From JACKAF01 sp041391485 (GTDB taxonomy: Bacteria; Bdellovibrionota; FAC87; UBA2466; JACKAF01): DNA of 64,000 nt. Both the position numbers and the translations under genes were made by a program. Where the stretch lies: NCBI GenBank assembly GCA_041391485.1, contig JAWKNY010000001.1:186001-250000 (forward strand), given 5' to 3'. Position 1 is the stretch's first letter. Each line of letters starts with the position of its first letter. This document shows positions 17,305-24,672 of the stretch, piece after piece. The notes beneath the pieces are model-generated. The model made no database searches. It saw only the letters and a list, made by a program, of their open reading frames with translations, and was not told the origin of the DNA.

Positions 17305-17768
17305 ATGCTTCGCAAGTATTTCATTTGTATGGCCCTATTGGTTTCATCTTTTTCGGGCAGCGCCCAGACCCGGAAACTGGGTGGGCAGCGCGGAATTGGA
17401 ATCATCTTCGATGCTTCCTCTTTCTCCTAACGCCGCAGATCGAATACGTTCACAGCGGCACCGTCCGGTATGGTGGACTCATCCAACTCGGACTCGCGAC
17501 AGGAACTTTGGCAACGTTTTCGGGATCGCTGCGCTATACCTTTCCTACTAGGCGCCCTAAACTTCAGCCTTTCGTCGAAGGCGCACTGGGACTTGCGATC
17601 TCCTCATTTGGAAACAACGTGGGTGTCCACCTGATGATGGCGGGGGGGCTGGACTACGATGTCACGCCCGACTTCACCATCGGGACGACCTTTAGGTTTA
17701 ACTTCGCGCCACCCGTGGACAGCTTCTTTGTGAGCTGGCCCATCGCGGTCGGCCGACTTCGTTTCTAG
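17305..17768 (+). CDS. Small outer-membrane beta-barrel protein (frameshifted)
   Basis: Begins MLRKYFICMALLVSSFSGSA, a clear signal peptide, and continues LGGQRGIGIIFDASSFS. At about 17415-17425 the frame is lost and the protein continues in the neighbouring frame as LTPQIEYVHSGTVRYGGLIQ to a C-terminal RLRF, whose final Phe is typical of outer-membrane barrels. One added base near CTCTTTCTCC restores about 155 residues. Alternating glycine/aromatic strands (GLATGTLATFSGSLRYTF, VGVHLMMAGGLDYDV) support an 8-strand-type barrel. Function unknown. Confidence 0.65.
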
Positions 17769-17777
17769 GCGGCGTGA

Positions 17778-19115
17778 ATGCCCCAGGATCCCGACAATCA
17801 ACTTCAGCTGGCGACGGGTATCGTCGAGGCGCTGCATCGGGCCGGACACGATGCTTATTTTGCCGGTGGCTGCGTTCGGGACAAGTTACTGGGAACAGCG
17901 GCCAAGGATTATGATATCGCCACTTCCGCACGGCCTTCTGACATCCAAAAGTTGTTCCCAAAGACAATCCCGGTAGGCGTCCAGTTCGGCGTCATTCTGG
18001 TGATTGAGTCGGGTACGCCTTTTGAAGTCGCAACCTTTAGGACTGAGGGCGACTACCAGGACGGTCGACGCCCCAAGAAAGTCAGCTTTACGGACGTGCG
18101 GAGCGATGCCAAGCGCCGAGACTTCACGGTCAATGGCCTCTACTACGATCTACGCACCCAAAAGGTTTTGGATTTTGTGGGCGGCGAAGCCGATCTCAAA
18201 AAGAAAATCATCCGGTCCATCGGAAAAGCTGAGGATCGATTTCTAGAAGATCATTTGCGCATGCTCCGCGCGGCGCGCTTTGCCGTGCAGTTAGGTTTTT
18301 CTCTGGAAGCCGAAACAGAAGCCGCCATCAAAGCGCACGCCCCACTCATCGCTAAAGTCAGTCAGGAACGCATTCGCGAAGAGTTCTCAAAACTTCTCAT
18401 TTCTCCTAGCCCCGCAGAAGGGATTCGGCTTCTGGATAAGCTGGGGCTACTCGAACATTTTCTTCCGGAGATCCTCGTACTCAAGGGAGTGGAACAACCG
18501 GCCCAATACCACCCAGAGGGCGACGTCTTTGTACACACGCTGATGCTGCTCGAAGGCATGGCGCCCCACGCGCCCTTGGAGTTGGCACTTGGCTGCCTCT
18601 TTCATGACATCGCAAAGCCCGCCACTTTTGAGCGCGCGGCCGATCGCATCCGCTTTCACGGACATGATCGCGTCGGCGAGGAGATGACACGCAAGATCCT
18701 CAAGCGGATGACCTACCCGAACGACCAAATAGATCTTGTTTGTGCTTTGGTCCGCGATCATTTGAAGTTCAAAGACGCCTTCCAGATGCGCCAAAGCACC
18801 TTGAAGCGTTTTCTTTTGCAGGACCGCTTTGACCTCCACCTGGAGCTGCACCGCCTGGACTGCCTTGCCAGCCACAAGGACCTGACGGCCTATGAGCATT
18901 GCAAGAAAAAGTACGAAGAATTCCAACAGTTACCACCACCCCCGCTTCGGCTCATTGGAGGCGAGGACTTAACAAAAATGGGCTATGTGCCGGGCCCACA
19001 GATGGGTAAGATACTGCGAGCGGTAGAGGACGCGATTTTGGAAGGCGATGTCCTCACGCGAGAAGAAGCCTTGTCTTTTGTGAAAGAAAAGTTTCCTCTG
19101 ATCGGCAAAAAATGA
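17778..19115 (+). CDS. CCA tRNA nucleotidyltransferase / poly(A) polymerase family, with HD domain
   Basis: Class II nucleotidyltransferase that adds or repairs the CCA end of tRNAs. The head domain shows FAGGCVRDKLLG and the catalytic KDYDIAT, then RRDFTVNGLYYD and DFVGGEADL. RIREEFSKLL belongs to the nucleotide-recognition region. The C-terminal half has an HD phosphohydrolase signature, LGCLFHDIAKP. Poly(A) polymerase PcnB is the alternative, but the HD domain favours the CCA-adding branch. The stop overlaps meaB (ATGA). Confidence 0.9.
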   Translation: MPQDPDNQLQLATGIVEALHRAGHDAYFAGGCVRDKLLGTAAKDYDIATSARPSDIQKLFPKTIPVGVQFGVILVIESGTPFEVATFRTEGDYQDGRRPKKVSFTDVRSDAKRRDFTVNGLYYDLRTQKVLDFVGGEADLKKKIIRSIGKAEDRFLEDHLRMLRAARFAVQLGFSLEAETEAAIKAHAPLIAKVSQERIREEFSKLLISPSPAEGIRLLDKLGLLEHFLPEILVLKGVEQPAQYHPEGDVFVHTLMLLEGMAPHAPLELALGCLFHDIAKPATFERAADRIRFHGHDRVGEEMTRKILKRMTYPNDQIDLVCALVRDHLKFKDAFQMRQSTLKRFLLQDRFDLHLELHRLDCLASHKDLTAYEHCKKKYEEFQQLPPPPLRLIGGEDLTKMGYVPGPQMGKILRAVEDAILEGDVLTREEALSFVKEKFPLIGKK

Positions 19116-20023
19116 CGTCACTGTTAGAAGAATTCAATAAAAAAAGTTTACGCGCACTGAGTAAATCCATCTCCGCCGCAGAAAATCGCGACCCCAATGT
19201 TTTAGAAATGCTCTCCGAACTGTATGATCAAACAGGACGGGCACGCATTTTCGGAATCACCGGACCACCGGGAGCGGGAAAAAGCACGCTCGTCAGTCAT
19301 TTCGTGAAATACATCCGACAAAAAAAACAATCGGTAGCAGTCATCGCCGTCGATCCCATGAGCCCGTTCACAGGGGGCGCCCTGCTGGGAGATCGCATCC
19401 GGCTCATCGATCATTTCAATGACGACAAAGTCTTTATTAGAAGTTTGAGCACACGCGGGAAGCTGGGTGGACTTTCGGTAGCTTCCCGACAAGTCATCGA
19501 TCTGGTCGACGCGTTTGGTTTTGACTACGTCATCGTAGAAACCGTAGGGGTCGGTCAAAGTGAGGTCGATATCAGGAACCTCGCCGACGCCACGCTGGTC
19601 GTGCTCGTTCCTGAGGCCGGCGATTCCATTCAAACGATCAAGGCCGGACTACTGGAGATCGCGGATCTCTTTCTCATTCACAAATCCGATCGCGAGGGAG
19701 CGGAGAAACTACAAAACTCCCTTGCTGACGTCGTGCGTTTTGCGGACAAACAAACACCTGTGCTCCTCTCGTCCATTCAGCGCGAGCAAAGCATCGAAGC
19801 AGTGTTTAAGAGTTTGAACACCTTTTACGAAAAGCAGCAGCCTTTGATTCGCGAGCGCAAGAAAACAGCGGCAAAAACGGCGATCGTGGAGCTACTCGAA
19901 AGCGAACTCGCTCGGGCCGCGCACAAGTGGGTGGACAAGAAGGTCCAGGCCCCGCACAACCCCTACACTTTCGTAAAAGATTTTTGGAAGAACCATAGCG
20001 TCGATAAGTTTTTTAGCCAGTGA
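19112..20023 (+). CDS. meaB: Methylmalonyl-CoA mutase-associated GTPase MeaB
   Basis: G3E-family P-loop GTPase that guards and reloads the B12 cofactor of methylmalonyl-CoA mutase. Walker A is GPPGAGKST at residues 51-59, followed by VAVIAVDPMSPFTGGALLGDRIR, IRSLSTRGKLGGLS and VETVGVGQSEVDI, all diagnostic of MeaB/ArgK. Its length, 303 residues, is slightly short. No mutase gene is in the window, so its partner must lie elsewhere. It overlaps the CCA-adding gene by 4 bases. Confidence 0.93.
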   Translation: MTSLLEEFNKKSLRALSKSISAAENRDPNVLEMLSELYDQTGRARIFGITGPPGAGKSTLVSHFVKYIRQKKQSVAVIAVDPMSPFTGGALLGDRIRLIDHFNDDKVFIRSLSTRGKLGGLSVASRQVIDLVDAFGFDYVIVETVGVGQSEVDIRNLADATLVVLVPEAGDSIQTIKAGLLEIADLFLIHKSDREGAEKLQNSLADVVRFADKQTPVLLSSIQREQSIEAVFKSLNTFYEKQQPLIRERKKTAAKTAIVELLESELARAAHKWVDKKVQAPHNPYTFVKDFWKNHSVDKFFSQ

Positions 20024-20024
20024 G

Positions 20025-21053
20025 ATGATGATGAGCCAACTGAAACTCAAGATCCTGGTAACTCGCACTGATCGGATGGGGGACGCGTTGCTATGTCTTC
20101 CCACACTCTGCTATCTGAGAAAAGCGCTTCCGGATGCGGAGATACACTTTCTCGCCAAACCGGAAATAGGGAGTTTACTCGCGGGTTTCATGCGTGATCA
20201 CTACATCAAACCCATCGAGGTGGAGCTGAAACAATCCTCGCTCCTTCAAGAGGCACTCAAAGCCGAGCGCTACCGAGTGGGACTCTTTCTTTATCCCGAA
20301 TGGGAACTGCTAAGCGCTTCCTTCTTGGCTCGTGTTCCCAAGCGCGTCGCCCCGCTTTCAAAATGGTGGTCTTTTCTCCTGGTGAACCACGGGGTGCGCC
20401 AAAACCGGTCTCGACTGGAAAAAAATGAAGGGGAATACAATTTAGACCTAGCGAAGTACGTCGTGTCTAAAGTCGTAAAATCCAAAGAAACACCGACCGT
20501 CCCAGCTCTGGAGATCCCATTGCATCCAGTAGGTGCCAAGCGCGCACGAGAAATTCTGAACGAGAAGCACATCACGACGGATTTCATCTTGCTCCATCCG
20601 GGGATGGGCGGCAGCGCGCTGAATTTGGACGCCGATGCCTACGCCTCGTGGATTCCGGAACTCGAGTCCCAGTACTCGATGCCGGTTGTACTCTCGAAGG
20701 GTCCCGCCGAAAAGGATCACGAACTCGTAGAAAAGATTCTCAAAGAGCGCCCCGATCAAAAAGTTTTGTCGAATTTGAAGCTTCCTGAGCTCATGGAATG
20801 CTTGCGACTCGCGAAGCTGGTCGTGGCACCTAGCACCGGTCCCTTGCATCTGGCCCATTATGTGGGGACCGATACGCTGGGAGTCTACTCGCCGCAAGGG
20901 ACGGAACGCCCGGAGCGTTGGGCGCCCTGGGGCGGTACCGGTCGAAGCCGGATTCTGCTCGCCGATGCGGTCGATAAACGCCTAAGACTGGGGTCCTGGC
21001 GCGAAAAGCTAATCCAGTCTAAGATGCCGGAACCTGTGGGAGCCCTGAGCTGA
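20025..21053 (+). CDS. Glycosyltransferase family 9 (heptosyltransferase-like)
   Basis: Inner-core lipopolysaccharide-type glycosyltransferase. KILVTRTDRMGDALLCLPTLCYLRK at the N-terminus and LLHPGMGGSA plus LVVAPSTGPLHLAHYVG in the C-terminal nucleotide-sugar domain are GT9 signatures. ATG codons at 20025, 20028 and 20031 are all possible starts. The next gene, a heptokinase, overlaps it by one base, so the pair probably acts in ADP-heptose synthesis and use. The acceptor cannot be assigned. Confidence 0.9.
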   Translation: MMMSQLKLKILVTRTDRMGDALLCLPTLCYLRKALPDAEIHFLAKPEIGSLLAGFMRDHYIKPIEVELKQSSLLQEALKAERYRVGLFLYPEWELLSASFLARVPKRVAPLSKWWSFLLVNHGVRQNRSRLEKNEGEYNLDLAKYVVSKVVKSKETPTVPALEIPLHPVGAKRAREILNEKHITTDFILLHPGMGGSALNLDADAYASWIPELESQYSMPVVLSKGPAEKDHELVEKILKERPDQKVLSNLKLPELMECLRLAKLVVAPSTGPLHLAHYVGTDTLGVYSPQGTERPERWAPWGGTGRSRILLADAVDKRLRLGSWREKLIQSKMPEPVGALS

Positions 21054-22117
21054 TGGATTTTACGCGCTTCAAAAACTGCCGCCTCCTCGTCTCGGTAGAG
21101 GTGGGTATCGACGAGTACCTCACGGGTGAGGTCACCCGGATCAGTCCGGAGGCCCCCGTGCCGGTCGTCGAAGTCACCGAGCGGAGTGAACGCTTGGGCC
21201 TTGCCGCCAATGTCGCCCAGAACCTGAGCTCTTTGGGAGCTCAAGTCACCCTGCTCAGCCTTTGCGGAAAAGACGAAGACGGAGAGCGCATCCAAGACCT
21301 GATTGAGTCCGCCGGCATCACCCAGTCGGTGCTGATCGAGGACGAAACCCGCCCCACCCTTCGAAAGGTCAGGATCCTTTCGGGCAAACAACACATCGTG
21401 CGCGTGGACTTTGAGAAGACCCACGGCGTGAGCGATGCCGTCGCGACGCGATTCAAGCAGACTTTGGTGGATCTCCTACCCGAGTGCGACGGAGTCATCG
21501 TACAGGATTACGGAAAAGGGCTTCTGAACCCCGAAATCATGGGTTTTGTCGCCGCGGCTCGAGCTCAAGGCAAACCCGTTTATGTCGATCCGAGCCGACT
21601 GAGCCCGCTCAAACTCTATAAGGGCACCACCCTGCTCAGCCCGAATGTTGCCGAAGCGGTGATGCTTTGTGGCCTCGGCCGGCACGAAAGACGGATTCAT
21701 GGGAGTGACGACGAGGGACTTTGGCGGATGGCCCAGCAGATCCTTACGAAGACCGAGGCCGAGCACGTCGTAATCACCTGCGGGCCGCATGGAATGGTTT
21801 CAGCAAGCCGCGGGAGTTCCGATCTGAAACGCATTCCGACCTATGCCAAAGAGGTTTTTGATGTGACCGGAGCCGGCGATACGGTCATAGCGGTACTTGC
21901 CTTAACGCAGGTTCTGGGGCACAGTCTCGCTGAGTCAATGCGGATGGCAAACGCCGCGGCCGGCATCGTCGTAGGCCGCGTGGGCACGGCAAGCGTCACG
22001 CCCGAAGAGTTGCAGGATGCACTCGATCAACTTGGTGGGGAATCGTCTAATGGTAGGACAGCGGACTCTGACTCCGTAAGTCCAGGTTCGAGTCCTGGTT
22101 CCCCAGCCATACACTAG
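21053..22117 (+). CDS. D-glycero-beta-D-manno-heptose-7-phosphate kinase (HldE N-domain/HldA-like)
   Basis: PfkB-family sugar kinase. GEVTRISPEAPVPVVEV and LGLAANVAQNLSSLGA match the RfaE/HldE kinase domain, and the catalytic FDVTGAGDTV motif is near residue 272. It lacks the nucleotidyltransferase domain of HldE, so it is a stand-alone kinase. The coding frame has no stop before tRNA-Gln: its last 27 residues (from about GGESSNGRTADSDS) are read through the tRNA gene and the stop lies at 22115-22117, beyond CCA. The natural protein end is therefore uncertain. Confidence 0.85.
   Translation: MDFTRFKNCRLLVSVEVGIDEYLTGEVTRISPEAPVPVVEVTERSERLGLAANVAQNLSSLGAQVTLLSLCGKDEDGERIQDLIESAGITQSVLIEDETRPTLRKVRILSGKQHIVRVDFEKTHGVSDAVATRFKQTLVDLLPECDGVIVQDYGKGLLNPEIMGFVAAARAQGKPVYVDPSRLSPLKLYKGTTLLSPNVAEAVMLCGLGRHERRIHGSDDEGLWRMAQQILTKTEAEHVVITCGPHGMVSASRGSSDLKRIPTYAKEVFDVTGAGDTVIAVLALTQVLGHSLAESMRMANAAAGIVVGRVGTASVTPEELQDALDQLGGESSNGRTADSDSVSPGSSPGSPAIH
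22036..22109 (+). tRNA. tRNA-Gln (anticodon CTG)
   Basis: A full cloverleaf is readable: acceptor TGGGGAA/TTCCCCA, D arm GTC...GAC with AATGGTA loop, anticodon stem GCGGA/TCCGT with loop CTCTGAC (anticodon CTG, reading CAG), T arm CCAGG/CCTGG with TTCGAGT, discriminator G and encoded CCA. It lies within the 3' end of the heptokinase reading frame, same strand. Confidence 0.96.
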
Positions 22118-22160
22118 GTACCACGTTCCCTTTGGCACATCCCTGTGGATTGTTTAGCCA
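22117..22160. repeat. Relative of the left half of the 56.3-kb inverted-repeat element
   Basis: GGTACCACGTTCC, then a TTT stretch, ACA and TGTGGATTGTTT followed by GCC occur here in the same order and near-identical spacing as at 56281. It sits directly after the tRNA, between convergent genes, as the other copy does. A matching right arm is not clear; GTGGTACC at 22209 is a weak candidate. Confidence 0.55.
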
Positions 22161-22177
22161 GTTTGGGCCGCAGAAGC

Positions 22178-23614
22178 CTAATAAGAAAATGGATAAGTAT
22201 AAAACGAGTGGTACCACGTCACCCCCTCATCCGGAGTGTAACTAAACTTTCTGTCAGCTGGGGTACACAGATAGTTGCGGACGTAGTTATTTGTGTGGCG
22301 AACAGTCTTATAATCCACCAACTCCACACACCACTGATCTTCCGGAAGCACCATGTAGTTCGCATAGAAGGGTGTATTTAGCCCATACGCTTGATTTTGC
22401 CAGATGGAATCGGGCCGAACGACGTTGATCGTCAGGTTGTTGTGCCAGGTAGCTCCCAAGTCGGAATCGGCACACAGATAATGGTTTATCGATTCCGCAA
22501 AAAACCTAAGGTTGGTGCAGTAGGGATAAGGTGTCGGTGACTCGGGGGTCGCGTACCGGTATTCAAAATTTACCGCTGGGTCGGTACTGCAAAGATGCCC
22601 AACCCCCTTGCCCTGCCACGAAGTCTCGACACAACCGTTCGGAAAATCGGGAATCTCGGGGAGCGGCACACCCGTGCAGGATAAGCTATCGTCCTCAGTG
22701 TAGTTGGCCAAACGTTGGATGCTGTTCAGAAAAGGGTAGTTGTCGGCGTCCTCAAACGGATAACGCTCTTCCCACGGAGAAACTACTCCCGTACCTATCA
22801 AGTCGAACCGACTCAAACACCGCCGCACCTTCTTGGAAGCCTCATCAACTGTGTAATACGTAACGCGTGGGACACTCTCCGTTTGAAGAGTGAGAGGATC
22901 GACACGATGCCCTACCTGACGACGTATTTTCAACACCGCGCCATCAGCCACGACGAGCGGACACAGGCCACCGCCGATGGCCGAGGGTAAATCACTGGCC
23001 GTGGTCACAGTGCTCGGGTCCAAAAGGCTTGGTTGGTTGATTCGGAGATCGGAAAAACTCAGGTAGCGACAGAGCGCGCCACGAGCGGAATCGAGCGAAT
23101 AAAACTTGCCAGCGTACTGAAATACGGAGGACTCCGGCAACAGACCGGAAAAGTTTGAGACGACAGCCGTCGAGAAGTGTGTAACCGAGCTAAGGTTTCC
23201 GAGTATCTTTACCCTAAAGTCGTAGATCTTATTGGCCTCTGCTTGGAACTCCAATCGATGCACATGCGGTGCGGCCGCGCCTGCATGAAATTCCGTGGCG
23301 TTGAGTGTTCTTGATGCCTTTAGCTGCACATCAACCGAGTAGGTGTCAGAGTTGAGGGTGTGTTCGACAACTTCCCATACCTGCAGTTCCACCACTGGAT
23401 GAGTTGCCGTGTTACCGACAGAGCTTTGACCGCCGACAACAAAGAACACCTCATTGGGCCCCACGACCAAGTCCTTTAAGTTTAAGTCTTTGCGCACGTA
23501 CGGTTCTGCACTCACCGGGTTTAGATAAAATGCCCCGGGAACCGAAACGGGAGCCGAGATTGCGGCCCCTTTAATGTAGTCCCATGCCGGCGAATAAGAA
23601 CGCGATCCGGGCAC
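22178..23614 (-). CDS. 3' fragment of large lipoprotein B
   Basis: C-terminal part of the gene starting at 24672. From about 23605 it continues the reading GVRVEEC/PGSRSYSPAWDYIKG after one missing base. The sequence is rich in Tyr, Pro, Asn and Cys. It shares layout with the upstream lipoprotein A, for example CRYLSFSDLRIN against CRYLEPAEFHFV and GGGLCPLVV against HGGLCPLTN. No enzyme motif is visible. Multiple Cys suggest a disulfide-stabilised extracytoplasmic domain. The end lies close to the repeat at 22117. Confidence 0.65.
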   Translation of the reverse strand: MPGSRSYSPAWDYIKGAAISAPVSVPGAFYLNPVSAEPYVRKDLNLKDLVVGPNEVFFVVGGQSSVGNTATHPVVELQVWEVVEHTLNSDTYSVDVQLKASRTLNATEFHAGAAAPHVHRLEFQAEANKIYDFRVKILGNLSSVTHFSTAVVSNFSGLLPESSVFQYAGKFYSLDSARGALCRYLSFSDLRINQPSLLDPSTVTTASDLPSAIGGGLCPLVVADGAVLKIRRQVGHRVDPLTLQTESVPRVTYYTVDEASKKVRRCLSRFDLIGTGVVSPWEERYPFEDADNYPFLNSIQRLANYTEDDSLSCTGVPLPEIPDFPNGCVETSWQGKGVGHLCSTDPAVNFEYRYATPESPTPYPYCTNLRFFAESINHYLCADSDLGATWHNNLTINVVRPDSIWQNQAYGLNTPFYANYMVLPEDQWCVELVDYKTVRHTNNYVRNYLCTPADRKFSYTPDEGVTWYHSFYTYPFSY

Positions 23615-24672
23615 TCCTCGACCCGCACCCCCAAAAAGCCCAGTGCTGAGCTCTGTCTCCAGTCGACGCGGAAGGACACACTTGCTCCAATCGGAATATC
23701 CGCCATGACCTCAAAGGGCTGAAAACTACCCGTGGCGCTGAACTCGTTTCTGCGAACTGCACGATGCGAGATGGCGGTATCGCCACTCATTACGTACAGA
23801 TCCGCGACGGCGTTAGAATCCATAAGAATGTTGTCAATTTGCAGAAAGAAGTGAGTTCTCACAAGGCCCGTCGATAGATCCGTAATCGCCTGCGCGTCGG
23901 TGAGTAAACCGGCCTGGTCGTCCCCATCCGCAACCCAAGCCCGACCGCACGGCTCGGGCCCACCGGTAGGGTGACTCGGGGCGTGCGCCGCATAAAAGAC
24001 CCGATCGCTGGGATTAGAAACCAGAATTTGAGCGCAAGAGGGGTCCAACGGTTGCAGCACTGCCGAAAGGACGCTCAATGCCGCTGACGTGGATTCGGCA
24101 AGCGTTTGCGCCGAAGCGAATGGTCCGAAGGCCGAAGCCACAGGCAGCCAATCTCCGAGCATCGTTTCAGCCTTGTCGAGCATTAGCTGGACAATCAACG
24201 CTACGATTCTCGGTAACGAATAGCTCGCCACTTCGGGTCCATAGAGCAGAATATCCCCAACCGGACCGGGTTCGGTCATTCCAGCAATCCCCCGACTCAT
24301 CCCGACCGCTATCAAGGATTTGTCCGAAGTGGCGCGCAGCCGGTGCGGGTTTTCTGCACTCATCTCGCTAAGAGAGGGGAGTGCGGATTGTAGAAACTGT
24401 CTCAAGAAATCGCGCTGTTCCACGGTGAGAGCCGCTACCCTGTCACAAAGAAGCTGATCGACGCCGCTGGGGCAAATGCCGTTCGGCAAGGAAGCGATTA
24501 GCGCGGCATTCTGATCCTGCTGTAACAAGGCAACGGTCTGTCGGATGCGACTCAGAGCCGCCAGTGTGTCATCGGGAAGACCAAAAAGACTTCCCTGACT
24601 TTTGGATAGAAGTGTACACGCAGATGAAAAGAGCAAGCCAAGAATAACAATAAATCTCAGAAGGGTTCTCAT
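23521..24672 (-). CDS. 5' fragment of large lipoprotein B (paralogue of A)
   Basis: Begins MRTLLRFIVILGLLFSSAC, a signal sequence with lipobox SSAC (Cys19). A helical N-domain contains SLPNGICPSGVDQLLCDRV and QRDFLRQFLQSALPSL, matching VLKNGRCPTSMESSYCAAI and QRIYLRSIFLASLDEI in lipoprotein A. The true reading ends at about 23605 and moves to the frame of 22178-23614; together they encode about 830 residues. The ATG overlaps the stop of lipoprotein A (24669-24672), so the two are translationally coupled. Confidence 0.7.
   Translation of the reverse strand: MRTLLRFIVILGLLFSSACTLLSKSQGSLFGLPDDTLAALSRIRQTVALLQQDQNAALIASLPNGICPSGVDQLLCDRVAALTVEQRDFLRQFLQSALPSLSEMSAENPHRLRATSDKSLIAVGMSRGIAGMTEPGPVGDILLYGPEVASYSLPRIVALIVQLMLDKAETMLGDWLPVASAFGPFASAQTLAESTSAALSVLSAVLQPLDPSCAQILVSNPSDRVFYAAHAPSHPTGGPEPCGRAWVADGDDQAGLLTDAQAITDLSTGLVRTHFFLQIDNILMDSNAVADLYVMSGDTAISHRAVRRNEFSATGSFQPFEVMADIPIGASVSFRVDWRQSSALGFLGVRVEECPDRVLIRRHGTTLKGPQSRLPFRFPGHFI

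Noticed and set aside
22035..22117. Peptide SSNGRTADSDSVSPGSSP as a real C-terminal domain of the heptokinase
   Set aside because: It is the translation of the tRNA-Gln gene; a recurring annotation artefact, although the frame really is open there.
22205..22220. GTGGTACCAC palindrome as the right arm of the 22.1-kb repeat
   Set aside because: It matches the 56.3-kb right arm poorly and lies in the coding end of lipoprotein B; not convincing.
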